DNA of 64,000 nucleotides from CAVPHV01 sp963704825 (lineage in GTDB: Bacteria; Actinomycetota; Acidimicrobiia; Spongiisociales; UBA5794), in assembly GCA_963704825.1 (NCBI GenBank), contig CAVPHV010000014.1, forward strand, positions 496,001 through 560,000, written 5' to 3'. A model generated the notes under the pieces. The model ran no database searches. It was given only the letters and a program-made list of their open reading frames with translations, and had not been told where the DNA came from. Shown here piece after piece: positions 17,850 to 26,856 of this stretch. Position 1 is the first letter of the stretch. Each line of letters opens with the position of its first letter. The position numbers were made by a program, and so were the translations under genes.

Positions 17850-17898
17850 CCGGTCCCGCAGTCTTGGCTCCCGGGCCGCCGGGCATTCCTGATGGCCG

Positions 17899-18984
17899 TC
17901 AGGCCCCGTAACGCTCGGCGAGAATCTCGGCGATCCTGACCCCGGCGTGACCATCCCATAGAGGGATCTCGGCCGGAACCCAGTCACGGGTCAGGGCATC
18001 GTGGGCCGCGACGGCGATGTCCTCAGGCTCGACCAGTCGATTGGTACCCATCGTCACCGTGATGGGGCGCTCCGTGTTGGGGCGAACGGTGAGGCAGGGG
18101 ACGCCGAGGATGGAGGTTTCCTCCTGGATCCCGCCTGAGTCGGTGAGAACGAGAGACGAATCTGCCACCAGCGACATGAAGTCGGTGTAGCCGAGCGGGT
18201 CGATCACCAGCAACCCCGGGTGGTCGAAGAGGCCTGCCGCCCCTAGCACCTCGCGACCGCGCGGATGCAAAGGGATGACCAGGGGAAGCTCGGCGGCCAC
18301 GACGGCCATTGCGTCCACAATGGCTCGGGCCCGGGCGGGATGATCGACGTTGGCAGGGCGGTGCAGCGTCACGACCCCGAACCTATCGCCGATGTTGTGC
18401 TGGGTTCGGATGGGCGTGGAGTCCAGCCGGTCCCGGAAGCGCAGCAGCGTATCGATCATGGGGTTGCCGACCGCACGGATCCGTTCGGCCGCGACACCCT
18501 CAGCGGCCAGATGGTCGGCAGCCTCGGGGGATGTGATGAGGAGGAGATCCGCCAGAGCGTCGGTGACGACTCGATTGACTTCTTCGGGCATGGTGCGGTC
18601 GAAGCTGCGCAGCCCGGCCTCGACGTGCGCAAGGGGGATGAGCAGTTTGGACGCCACGAGGACGGCCGCCAGCGTCGAGTTGACATCGCCGTAGACGACG
18701 ACTGCCCGGGGCTTGATGCCGAGCATGGTGGTCTCGAGCGCCGTCAGCAGCGCGGCCGTCTGGGTGGCGTGGGAACCGGATCCCACGCCGAGATTGATAT
18801 CCGGCTCCGGCAGCCCGAGTTGTTCGAAGAACACCTCGGAGAGCTGCCGGTCGTAGTGCTGGCCGGTGTGGACCAGCACGGGCTCCGACCCAAGGGCTTG
18901 GGCGGCCGCCACCACGGGCGCAGCTTTCATGAAGTTGGGTCGGGCACCGACGATGTGGATGAGGCGACCCGGCGTAGCCTTCAT
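17899..18984 (-). CDS. wecB: UDP-N-acetylglucosamine 2-epimerase (non-hydrolysing)
   Basis: 361 residues. Interconverts UDP-GlcNAc and UDP-ManNAc in the cytosol. Start ATG 18984 is one base after the stop of the sulfotransferase gene. Signatures: GARPNFMKAAP (13-23), HTGQHYD, VYGDVNSTLAAV, HVEAGLRSFDRTMPEE, LHRPANVD and TDSGGIQEET, all in the expected order. The frame upstream of the ATG is open but reads as shadow sequence. Last gene of the seven-gene operon from 25858. Together with the dehydrogenase at 12538 it would supply UDP-ManNAcA. Confidence 0.95.
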   Translation of the reverse strand: MKATPGRLIHIVGARPNFMKAAPVVAAAQALGSEPVLVHTGQHYDRQLSEVFFEQLGLPEPDINLGVGSGSHATQTAALLTALETTMLGIKPRAVVVYGDVNSTLAAVLVASKLLIPLAHVEAGLRSFDRTMPEEVNRVVTDALADLLLITSPEAADHLAAEGVAAERIRAVGNPMIDTLLRFRDRLDSTPIRTQHNIGDRFGVVTLHRPANVDHPARARAIVDAMAVVAAELPLVIPLHPRGREVLGAAGLFDHPGLLVIDPLGYTDFMSLVADSSLVLTDSGGIQEETSILGVPCLTVRPNTERPITVTMGTNRLVEPEDIAVAAHDALTRDWVPAEIPLWDGHAGVRIAEILAERYGA

Positions 18985-18985
18985 G

Positions 18986-19693
18986 TCAGCCGTTGATGAA
19001 ACGGTCATACCACTCTTCGGTGAGGGAATCGGACTGTTTCTGGAGCTTGACGTCCTCACGATCACGGTTGGCGACGATCTCGGCCGCGTCGGGCAGTTCG
19101 AGCAACTCGGCAATCTCGAGCAAGAGCTCTTCGCGGGCGGGCGGGATATCCTCGTAGTCGATGGTGATCGATGGGGTGAGTTCGGATGCCTCCAACTCAC
19201 GCTCCCACATGGCCTCGTCCTCGACGATGCGCACCAGGTTGGCGATCAGCGCCTCCCGGTCGTAGAAGGGCTCGGCGGTCTGCTCCTTCAACACCCCCCA
19301 CTTGCCGGTTTGCTGCGCCTTCGTCAGCGAGATGGCCTGGCGGAGCTTGTCTTTGCGCAGCAGCTTGATCACCACCACGTCACCGAAGTGCTTGGTTAGA
19401 TTGCGCAGCCGGCCGGGCTCGGGCGGCAACATCCCTTCCTTGGTGAGGATGTCGAGGTGACGCACCATCAGCTTCACGGCAAGGACTCCATTGGGTGACG
19501 CCGTCTTTTCCAACAGCTTCGAGATGTAGGCATCCAAATCGCCACGCGGAAGGCCCCAGCGCTCGATGAGGCGTTCATAGCGCGGCCGATTGAAGAACTC
19601 TCGGGGCTCGCCGAGCGCGTTGGTACTGCGCATGTCGGCGGCGAGCAGACTGCTTCCGGTTCGCGGCAAGGTACAGATGAAGACACTCTTCAC
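18986..19693 (-). CDS. Stf0-type sulfotransferase
   Basis: 235 residues. Transfers sulfate from PAPS to a carbohydrate. The 5'-phosphosulfate loop is CTLPRTGSSLLA near residues 7-18, followed by STNALGEPREFFN, which is characteristic of the Stf0 family (mycobacterial trehalose 2-sulfotransferase). GTG start with GGAGAAA upstream. It is separated from the epimerase by one base and follows the coiled-coil glycosyltransferase by 50 bp. Third sulfotransferase of the operon but from a different family than the other two. Acceptor sugar unknown. Confidence 0.85.
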   Translation of the reverse strand: MKSVFICTLPRTGSSLLAADMRSTNALGEPREFFNRPRYERLIERWGLPRGDLDAYISKLLEKTASPNGVLAVKLMVRHLDILTKEGMLPPEPGRLRNLTKHFGDVVVIKLLRKDKLRQAISLTKAQQTGKWGVLKEQTAEPFYDREALIANLVRIVEDEAMWERELEASELTPSITIDYEDIPPAREELLLEIAELLELPDAAEIVANRDREDVKLQKQSDSLTEEWYDRFING

Positions 19694-19743
19694 GGTTTCT
19701 CCGGGGTAGGGATCTTTGCGGTTGGGTGCATCGCGGTCGACCG

Positions 19744-21363
19744 TCAGTCATGGACGATGAGCTGTTCGAGGTGGGCAGCGAATTGCCCGGCGATGACGGT
19801 GGCATCGTACCGGTCGCGGAACGGTGCCGGTAGCTCACCCTGATCGGCGCGGGCCGCGATGGCTTCTTTGATGGCGCGGAACAGGTCCTCATCCGAGGAC
19901 CGTTCGAAGAGGTGGACCAGCCCCGAGTCGAGGGCGTCGCGGGTGACGCTGTTGTCGGGGGCAACCGAGCGGCATCCGAAGGTGAGCCCCAGCATGAGGA
20001 CACCCGAGTTCAAGACCTGCCGGTAGGGGAGTACCACGACGTCGGCGCTCTTGAACATCACCTGCACGTGTTCGTCGGGTATCGGGCTGGCGGTGATGCT
20101 GGCACCCTCGGTGGCTTCCACCGCCTCGAATAGCTCCGAGTTGTCGATCGCGCCCATGGTCGGGCCGGCAACCATGACTCGGACGCGCAGCCCTGTGTCG
20201 GCCTTGAGTTTTGGCAGCAGCCGCACCAAACGGTCGAAACCCTTGTAGGGGCGGATGGCACCGAAGGCGAGCAACATCACCTCGTCGTCGTCGAGGCCGA
20301 TCAGTTTGCGGGCCGCCTCGCGAGTCATGTACTCCTCGTAGATCCCCTGGTAGAGCGGGTGATCGACGACGAACAGCTTGGCGGGATCGACCGTGTAGTA
20401 CGGCTCGACCTCTTCGACCGTTCTGGCGTGCAGCACGTGAACACCGTGGGCGAGTTCGATCAGTCGGCGCCGCAGTTCGATCTCGACGTTCGGGAACGGG
20501 CAATCGTGGGGGAGAGGTTCGTGGATGCTCCACAGAAAGGTGCCGCCGCGTTCGACGAACGACTCGATCGGGGCGATGAACTCGGCCGTTCGTTCTCTTG
20601 CCTGCTCTTCTGTCGTCGCTCCGAGCTGGGCGATTCGTGTCCAATGGAGGTGGAACGCGGAGTCGGCGGGCAATCGATAGAGATGGTCGAGGGAGCCGAG
20701 CGGACGGGCATCGAACCCGACCTCGGGGCACCGGGCGTAGAGCAGACGCAGGTAAGGGTTCTGGGTGCCCCCCGGGAAGTACGACAGGTCGTGGAGTCCG
20801 AGCCCGGCGGGGGCGGCCAGCGCGGTCCGCTGCTCCCACCAGGCCTCTTCCGGGAAGCGAATCTCGCGCTGCAAATCGGCAAACCGGCGCCGGGCGCCAC
20901 GTAGGTCCTCGCGCGCCGTGTCGCGCTGCTCCCTGGTGAGGCGAAGCTGCTTGCGGGCCTTGTCGCGTTCATCTCGCAACTGCTCGACCAGACTCTTGCT
21001 GCGGTCGCGCTGGCGCTTGGCTTCCTCGTTCAGCTGGCGAGCCCGATCGAGCTGTGATCTGAGCCCTTTGGTCTGGGCCAGTTGTGACTGGGTCTTCTCC
21101 TCGAGGCCACGCAGGCGGACCTCCTGCGTCCTGGCCTGTTCCTTGAGGAGTTTGATCCTGTCGCGCTCGGCCGCTTCCTCTTCCTTGGTGAGCTTCTTGC
21201 CGGGCGACGGCGCCGCGGTACCAGCCATAGCGGGATCGGGCGCCGGAACTTCGAGCTCGACAAACTCGTAGTGCGTAGCCTCGACGTCGGGTCGCAGCAC
21301 GAAGAACTTCACTCCACGCTTGACCGGACCGGGGACGTATTTCTTCACACCACCGAGTGCCAT
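19744..21363 (-). CDS. Glycosyltransferase with N-terminal coiled coil
   Basis: 539 residues. Region about 62-170 is a highly charged heptad-rich coiled coil (EEEAAERDRIKLLKEQART, QLRDERDKARKQLRLTREQ). The catalytic GT-B part follows (from about 185: LHDLSYFPGGTQNPYLRLLY), with VVDHPLYQGIYEEYMTREAARKLIG, GAIRPYKGFDRLVRLLPKL and VVLPYRQVLNSGVLMLGLTFG. This resembles GT4-type enzymes of EPS/O-antigen loci. The coiled coil may measure chain length or scaffold partners, as in chain-terminating WbdD-type proteins; that is inference. Its ATG overlaps the stop of the sulfotransferase gene (TGATG), so translation is coupled. Confidence 0.88.
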   Translation of the reverse strand: MALGGVKKYVPGPVKRGVKFFVLRPDVEATHYEFVELEVPAPDPAMAGTAAPSPGKKLTKEEEAAERDRIKLLKEQARTQEVRLRGLEEKTQSQLAQTKGLRSQLDRARQLNEEAKRQRDRSKSLVEQLRDERDKARKQLRLTREQRDTAREDLRGARRRFADLQREIRFPEEAWWEQRTALAAPAGLGLHDLSYFPGGTQNPYLRLLYARCPEVGFDARPLGSLDHLYRLPADSAFHLHWTRIAQLGATTEEQARERTAEFIAPIESFVERGGTFLWSIHEPLPHDCPFPNVEIELRRRLIELAHGVHVLHARTVEEVEPYYTVDPAKLFVVDHPLYQGIYEEYMTREAARKLIGLDDDEVMLLAFGAIRPYKGFDRLVRLLPKLKADTGLRVRVMVAGPTMGAIDNSELFEAVEATEGASITASPIPDEHVQVMFKSADVVVLPYRQVLNSGVLMLGLTFGCRSVAPDNSVTRDALDSGLVHLFERSSDEDLFRAIKEAIAARADQGELPAPFRDRYDATVIAGQFAAHLEQLIVHD

Positions 21364-22274
21364 CAGGTTCGAACCCCACCTGTCGACGGGCCAACGTACC
21401 CTAACGTTCGACCGAGCCGTCCGGCCGTCTCACGCAATTCGGCCAGTTCGGCCGGCGTGAGGTGGTGCTGGGCCCGATCCCACTCGCCCCGTTGCTGACC
21501 GGTGCCCCCGACCCTGGTCTCGAGGATCGACTCGTCGACTGGCACGCCGGCCGCGTCGGCGATGGTGGCGAACTTCGAACCGCGGGTGAGATCTTCGTAG
21601 GCCACGATCGTGCCGCCCACCTCAGGCGCCCATCGGATGAACGACTCGGTGAGGCGATTCCAGATCTCACCGAAGTGCTCGGCGGTCGCCACCTGCTCGT
21701 CGGGCCAGCGGTGATACCACCAGTAGCTGTGGGTCCTGATTTCATGCAACATCCGGTACGACAGGAAGGCGTCGTACGGGTTGCGGTGGAGGAAGATAAA
21801 CCGGGCGTCCGGGTAGATGCGCTTGAGATACAGGGCATGCTCGCCGCTGAGTCGTACGCCTTTGAAACCCCAACGCGAGAAGCCGGAGGCATGGGCAGGT
21901 TGGCTGAACAGTCGATCGAAGAAGGCACGGTGGGCTGCCAACAGGTCCGCCGGGCTCGGATAGGCATTGGCGATCCATCGCTCGGCCGTCGGGGGGTCTT
22001 CCGGGTTCACGATGTAGTTCACCGGCGGCCACTTGTCGCTGAACGGAGTCAGCGATTCGGCCATTCGCCGCACCAGCGAGGAGTGGTCATACGGCTCTCC
22101 CCACATCAGGAGTTCTCCGCTCGAGACCAGGAGGCGCTGCACCAGGGTCGAGCCGGAGCGCCAGGCGGAGGCGAAGAGGAACACCGGGGCGTTGCCGGGC
22201 GGCAGCGGCGGCGGGTCAAAACGTTCGATGAGAGACGCAAGGCCATCGGGAATCGTTCGTGGTTGTGCGGTCAT
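21363..22274 (-). CDS. Sulfotransferase family protein
   Basis: 303 residues from ATG 22274. P-loop-like 5'-phosphosulfate motif FASAWRSGSTLVQ (residues 34-46), then GEPYDHSSLVRR and, further on, FIFLHRNPYDAFLSYR, the 3'-phosphate-binding strand (RNPYDA) typical of PAPS-dependent sulfotransferases. A longer frame upstream is open, but this ATG is one base after the preceding gene's stop. It overlaps the following glycosyltransferase start by one base. Probably modifies a sugar in the exported polysaccharide. The acceptor cannot be told. Confidence 0.85.
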   Translation of the reverse strand: MTAQPRTIPDGLASLIERFDPPPLPPGNAPVFLFASAWRSGSTLVQRLLVSSGELLMWGEPYDHSSLVRRMAESLTPFSDKWPPVNYIVNPEDPPTAERWIANAYPSPADLLAAHRAFFDRLFSQPAHASGFSRWGFKGVRLSGEHALYLKRIYPDARFIFLHRNPYDAFLSYRMLHEIRTHSYWWYHRWPDEQVATAEHFGEIWNRLTESFIRWAPEVGGTIVAYEDLTRGSKFATIADAAGVPVDESILETRVGGTGQQRGEWDRAQHHLTPAELAELRETAGRLGRTLGYVGPSTGGVRT

Positions 22275-22275
22275 C

Positions 22276-23235
22276 TCAATACAGGGGGAGGTCGGAGAGC
22301 GCAGCGACCGTGGCGTACCAGTGGCGGTAGGCATCGATGCGGAGGCGAGAGTCTTCGGGCGGAGCGGGCACCGGCGAGGTGCTGGATGGCTCGTAGCCGA
22401 AGTCGGCCATCATGTCGCCGCAGGTATGCTCGATGATGGCCCGATCCACATCGGTCAATTCGCCCTTCCAGGTCGCGACCCGGTCCGTAGTGACGGCGCC
22501 CATCGCCCCGGCCTTCCACGACTCGCGTTCCGCGAACAGGGGGTAGCGAGCCACCAGGTCGTCGTCGAGCGGCTGCGGATCGTACGGAACCTCCAGGAAG
22601 TGAGCGAGGCGTTCTTGGTATGTCGCAGTGTCGGCGACGATGTCCTCGTACCTGGCGACCAAACATCGCTGCGGGCCGAGGATCCGTTCGGCATCTTGGA
22701 TCGATCGCTGGTGGAGGAGCCAGCGTTCGGCGAGCGAATAGGCGTCACGTTCACCCCAGGGGACGCCGAGGTGGGAGCGGTACACGGCTCGCGGGTCGCG
22801 CACGACCGCCACCAGCTTGAGGTGGGGTTGCGTCTGGGTCAGGTGCTCCCAGTAAGCAATGTGTCCGGGAGTCTTCTCGCCGAGCACCACTGCGGGCGGG
22901 CTCATGGCGGCGACCATCGATTCGAACACGAGGAAGAGCCCAATGCGTCGATCCCGGACCCGCGTCTCGCGCAAGATGTCGCCCGAGTTGACGCCGAGGG
23001 TCCGCTCGTCGAGCTCCTTCACCGCCCAGTTGACCATGGCCGAGCGGTCGGCGCCGCGCAACGGGAAGTTGTAGCGATAGCGAGCGCGATCGGCCAGCGC
23101 CCAGAAGTGTGTCTCGGCAGGCACCCACACCCCTGGCAGCTCCGAGCAGAGTCGTTGTACCAGGGTGGTACCCGATCGCGACGTGCCAACGATGAGGAAG
23201 GAGAGGGTGCCCGGAGCTGGGAGATCGCCCGTCAT
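22276..23235 (-). CDS. Sulfotransferase family protein
   Basis: 319 residues. 5'-phosphosulfate loop IVGTSRSGTTLVQRL (Thr18-Thr24 region) and 3'-phosphate strand KLVAVVRDPRAVYRSHL are both present, with ETHFWAL and GEKTPGHIAYW in between, as in the sulfotransferase-3 family. Its ATG overlaps the stop of the heparinase-like gene by four bases (ATGA). It resembles its neighbour at 21363 in fold but not closely in sequence, so the two are not a recent duplication. Confidence 0.88.
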   Translation of the reverse strand: MTGDLPAPGTLSFLIVGTSRSGTTLVQRLCSELPGVWVPAETHFWALADRARYRYNFPLRGADRSAMVNWAVKELDERTLGVNSGDILRETRVRDRRIGLFLVFESMVAAMSPPAVVLGEKTPGHIAYWEHLTQTQPHLKLVAVVRDPRAVYRSHLGVPWGERDAYSLAERWLLHQRSIQDAERILGPQRCLVARYEDIVADTATYQERLAHFLEVPYDPQPLDDDLVARYPLFAERESWKAGAMGAVTTDRVATWKGELTDVDRAIIEHTCGDMMADFGYEPSSTSPVPAPPEDSRLRIDAYRHWYATVAALSDLPLY

Positions 23236-25001
23236 GCCGTCTCCGTCGTTGGGTCTGTGGGTCGCTCATTGATGTCGACCAGCCCGACGTCGCGCACGGC
23301 GACCTCCGTCTCGACGCCGTCGTGCACCCAGCCGATAGATCCCTCGAGGTGGGGCGTTGGGTGCGCCGGACGATCGAACGTGAACAGTGTGGCGAACGTG
23401 GCATGGGCGCCGCTGAGTTCCCAGCCGAATGCCCAGTTCGGCACCATGACTCCGGGTCGTGGTGCCCACCAACCGTTGAGCTGCGGCGCGGTCTTGGAGC
23501 GCAACGGAGTCAGCGGTTGCTGGCTCCCCCGCAATGGCACGGCGAAGGCCAGCGGATAGCCGAGTTCGGTGAACATGTAGCGGCGCCCGTCCTTGACGAG
23601 ATCGAATTCCTCGGCGGCGTGGAACCATTGACGGTAGTTGTGGGTCGCCCCGACGCTGTCATACAGCATGTCGACGATGAGCAGCCACTCGGTTGGCTTG
23701 GTCATCACGGAGCGGCGGTGGGTGACAGTGTCGATCTCGGCGCGGGCATCGGCAAACATGACGCCGCGCAATTCGCCCCACCGCTCGAGCGTCGCCTCAC
23801 CGGTAGGTCGGCTGCCGTCGATGGTGACGGTGTTGTGGGCCCGTGGGGAGACGAAGTACCTGACGGCGGTCGAGTCGGGTGGCGCCGGAGGGCGGGCCCC
23901 GCCGTTGACGAGGATGCGGCGGCCCCGGTCGAACCACACCACGGCCAAGTCGTCGCGCTGGGGATGGCGGCGAGGGTCGCTGCCCGCCTGGAGCGCCACA
24001 TAACTGGCACCGGGATCACGGTCCGGGGTGAAGCGACGCGCCGGCCGCATCACCAGGTAGCCGGCATCGGGGAACACTTTGAAACCCGCCCGTGGTGGTG
24101 CGCCGATCCGGCCCATGCTGGCGAGATGACGGAGGGTTTCGGTGCGGTAGCGGTCGACGACGAAGCGAAGGGCGATTTGTGGGCCATCCCACGCCGGCGA
24201 GATGTACTGCTCGCCGGTGTCGCCGAAGGTTGCGAGTGTTCCGTCGGGAAGCACGAACCACGCCAGCGCCTCCTCCGCCCGCTCCTGCAAGGCGGTGAGG
24301 TCCGGTGCGTCGAGCATCTCGCTGCGCAGCACTGCAGTCAGGAGGCTCAGCGCGTCGTCGTGTTGTGCCGGGTCGTGGCTGCGGTGGACGCCGTCGGGGC
24401 CGAAGGCGCTGCGGAAGGCTTCGAGGGCGGCGGCCTGGGCTTCGACTTCGCGATGGTGGTCGGCACCGGAGAGGCGGGTGGCGAGGGCCAGCCGTCCACA
24501 GGTGGCGGGCACTCCGGCGTCTCGGTCCAGGGCCATTTCACATCGCGAGGCCAGGTCCCACAGTGGCTTGAGCTCGCCCGGACCGAACCCGCCATACCGC
24601 TCCGCCTCGGCGAGGATGTACGCAAGGCGCCATGCCCGCCCCGCCTGGATGTTGATCGAGGCGGCGTCCGCCTCGTCGCGGTGGGCACGGATCCAGTCCC
24701 GAGCGAGATCAACCGCCGGCTCGAGGTAGCGCTGATCGCCCGTTTCGGAGTAAACCTCGAGGAGCGGGTCGAGGAAGCTCCAGGAGGCGAGGTCGACGGG
24801 GGTCGGCAGGCTCGGATCAGTCCGCCAGCGGAAGGGCCGGATCAGGGGGATGGGGTCGGGCTCCCCGGCACGGACCAGTCCGGCGTCGAGCAGGCCTTCG
24901 GCGATTCGATCGACGGGCCGGGCGCTGCTCCAGCCGGGCCGGTGATAGGGCAACGGTGGACCAACTCGCGGCGGCGCCGGGGCTCCGAGATCGGTGGTCA
25001 T
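23232..25001 (-). CDS. Heparinase II/III-like polysaccharide lyase
   Basis: 589 residues from ATG 25001 (ATGA overlap with the permease gene). N-terminal alpha/alpha toroid (about 30-330; AYILAEAERYGGFG, AWFVLPDGTLATFGDTGEQYISP) and a C-terminal beta-sandwich (VALQAGSDPRRHPQRDDLAVVWFDRGRRILVNGG, RAHNTVTIDGSRPT) that matches heparinase II/III-like proteins. Family members eliminate uronate-containing polysaccharides such as heparin or alginate, and many are found in EPS biosynthesis loci where they trim the product. No signal peptide is visible at the chosen start, so export is uncertain. Its place between exporter and sulfotransferases points to action on the operon's own glycan. Confidence 0.85.
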   Translation of the reverse strand: MTTDLGAPAPPRVGPPLPYHRPGWSSARPVDRIAEGLLDAGLVRAGEPDPIPLIRPFRWRTDPSLPTPVDLASWSFLDPLLEVYSETGDQRYLEPAVDLARDWIRAHRDEADAASINIQAGRAWRLAYILAEAERYGGFGPGELKPLWDLASRCEMALDRDAGVPATCGRLALATRLSGADHHREVEAQAAALEAFRSAFGPDGVHRSHDPAQHDDALSLLTAVLRSEMLDAPDLTALQERAEEALAWFVLPDGTLATFGDTGEQYISPAWDGPQIALRFVVDRYRTETLRHLASMGRIGAPPRAGFKVFPDAGYLVMRPARRFTPDRDPGASYVALQAGSDPRRHPQRDDLAVVWFDRGRRILVNGGARPPAPPDSTAVRYFVSPRAHNTVTIDGSRPTGEATLERWGELRGVMFADARAEIDTVTHRRSVMTKPTEWLLIVDMLYDSVGATHNYRQWFHAAEEFDLVKDGRRYMFTELGYPLAFAVPLRGSQQPLTPLRSKTAPQLNGWWAPRPGVMVPNWAFGWELSGAHATFATLFTFDRPAHPTPHLEGSIGWVHDGVETEVAVRDVGLVDINERPTDPTTETA

Positions 25002-25858
25002 ACGTACCTGGCCATGGCCGCTTCGTGGCGACGGAACGTCCACACCCCAAAGACGACCATGAATGCGGCCCAGGCGGCGGCGACGGCCACCATCATCGGT
25101 TCAAACGGGTCGTTGATCAAAGCCGTCCGAAAGATGGACAGAATGGAGTACATGGGGTTCAAGACCATGGCGACTTGGAGTGGCTCTGGCAGGGTTTCGA
25201 TGCGTTCGACTCCCCAGAGAACTGGGGAGAGCAACAACCACATTCGGGTCAGGTGAGGAATCAGGTTCCGAGCGTCTCGATTGGGAACAACGATTCGTGC
25301 CACGAACGATCCGATGCCCAGGGTGAAGAAGAAAGTGATGACGATCGCTACGGGTAGGAGCGCGATTCGATAGGTCGGGACGACGCAGGTGACGTTCGGA
25401 TTGCCCACCGCCTGCAGGCACGAGATCGGAGTGACGAGCAGGTAGAGGACAAACAGTGAGGGAATGAACGTGACCATTGAGTCCATCACAGCTGCAAGGG
25501 GTAGAACCATCCGGGGAAAGCGCACGTTTGCAATGAGTTTCGCGTTTCCGATGATGATCGCCGCAGACCCAGTCAGCCCAACGCTGAGGAATCGGAAGAC
25601 CAGTATGCCGACGATGAGATACGCCAGGTAGTTCGCGTTGGACCGAGACGTTCCCTTGATGATGACTCCGAAGACCAAGAAATAGACCCCGGCCATGATC
25701 AGCGGGTTGATGAACCACCACACTCGGCCCAGTGTCGTGCCGGCGACATGGCTGGCAAGGCTGCTGCGCGCCAAAGCCGCGGTGAAGTCACGCCGCTCCC
25801 ACAGCTCACGCCAATAGGAAGAGCGCGACACGTTGGTAGGTGCCGTCGCGGTCGCCAT
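24998..25858 (-). CDS. ABC-2 type polysaccharide exporter permease (Wzm/TagG-like)
   Basis: 286 residues with six membrane helices (from LGRVWWFINPLIMAGVYFLVFG to PMMVAVAAAWAAFMVVFGVW) and the family motif LGRVWWFINPL. It passes lipid-linked glycan across the membrane, driven by a separate Wzt/TagH ATPase. That ATPase gene is not in the window, which is unusual because the two are normally adjacent. ATG 25858 was chosen because the longer frame is not protein-like. First gene of the seven-gene operon, coupled by ATGA overlap to the lyase gene. Confidence 0.9.
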   Translation of the reverse strand: MATATAPTNVSRSSYWRELWERRDFTAALARSSLASHVAGTTLGRVWWFINPLIMAGVYFLVFGVIIKGTSRSNANYLAYLIVGILVFRFLSVGLTGSAAIIIGNAKLIANVRFPRMVLPLAAVMDSMVTFIPSLFVLYLLVTPISCLQAVGNPNVTCVVPTYRIALLPVAIVITFFFTLGIGSFVARIVVPNRDARNLIPHLTRMWLLLSPVLWGVERIETLPEPLQVAMVLNPMYSILSIFRTALINDPFEPMMVAVAAAWAAFMVVFGVWTFRRHEAAMARYV

Positions 25859-25938
25859 CTGGCCGCAAGTGTAGGGCTGCCGGGGCGATCTGCCGGGTCG
25901 CGTGCGTGCCCAGACCCACCAGGCACCAGCCTCGCCGG

Positions 25939-26230
25939 GTGAATCGAAGCGCTTGGGTTGGGTCGGTCGTAGGGCTGATGATCGGCGTCGGAGGGGTTGT
26001 CGGAATCGATGCGCTGGTGGGCGCTGCCGTTCCCAGCCGATGTTCCTCACGAACCGGCGTTGGGTCACCCCGGAGGAGCGGTCGAAGTGATCCGGCGGGT
26101 CGGCAACGAGGTCGAGGCCGACGACGTGATTTCATCCGTCTTGGTGCCGCTGACGATCTCGGTCCAGGACGTGGTGCCTGGAGAACCAATCGAGATCCCG
26201 CTCGGTGGCGTCGCCGTCGCGGGTCGGTGA
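25939..26230 (+). pseudogene. Possible small membrane-anchored protein broken by a frameshift
   Basis: From GTG 25939, frame 1 reads a plausible signal anchor (WVGSVVGLMIGVGGVVGIDA) and then degenerates after about 26035. From there, the next frame continues with protein-like sequence (VGNEVEADDVISSVLVPLTI, then VQDVVPGEPIEIPLGGV) to a stop at 26228-26230. One indel near 26025-26045 would join them. Evidence is composition only. The rest of the 580-bp gap between 25858 and 26439, namely 25859-25938 and 26231-26438, holds nothing I can support. Confidence 0.3.
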
Positions 26231-26438
26231 TGGCTGAAGTCCCATTTCAGGAGCCGCTTTTGGGCCTTTGTGCCCCTTGGCGGCCGAGGCGATGGATGGG
26301 AGGATCACGTAATGGAGGTCTACCTCCAGGTGATCTAACGACTACGGCGGTGCGGCGGGGAAGGCGTACCAGGGGCGCGCCGCCGTATCGCGTCTGGGGC
26401 CGGCAGCGCCGGTCCCTATCCTTGGTCCGACCGGCCCG

Positions 26439-26843
26439 CTACCAGCCGTCTGCGAGGTCACTTCGGTCGAGGAAGCGGCAGACCGCGCGAGTGACGCGGG
26501 CGTCGTCGTCGAGGCCGGATGGCGAGGCGTAGTCGTCGGCAAGGTCGCCCTTCGCCACGAAATACTCGATGGCACCAGAGAGCAGGCGCCGCTCTTGGAA
26601 CGTGTAGTTGTCGGCGTCGGCGATCAGCGTGGTGAGGGCGACGGCGATCGATCGAGCCAACCCGACGTTCAGGATGGGCGACGTCCTCGCCCCGAGCTCG
26701 ATGATTCGGAGGTGCGCCTCGACTTTGGCGGCGTCTTGATGGAGTTGGTCCGCCGGTCGAGCGCGGCACAGTTCGAGGAATCGAAGCCGCTCATCTTCGG
26801 GGAGCACCGACTCGGCGACGGCTTGGGCCGGGTCGTGGGTCAT
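26439..26843 (-). CDS. Hypothetical helical protein (weakly DUF1232-like)
   Basis: 134 residues, no signal peptide. Mostly helical and acidic; the C-terminal half (IEYFVAKGDLADDYASPSGL, then DDDARVTRAVCRFL) is reminiscent of the short DUF1232/YkvA domain, in which a Pro/Gly turn is followed by an acidic DD pair, but the resemblance is too weak for assignment. ATG 26843 begins 13 bp after the stop of the gene at 26857, so the two form an operon. Base and codon composition match a real gene. Confidence 0.65.
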   Translation of the reverse strand: MTHDPAQAVAESVLPEDERLRFLELCRARPADQLHQDAAKVEAHLRIIELGARTSPILNVGLARSIAVALTTLIADADNYTFQERRLLSGAIEYFVAKGDLADDYASPSGLDDDARVTRAVCRFLDRSDLADGW

Positions 26844-26856
26844 TTGTGTGATCCGA

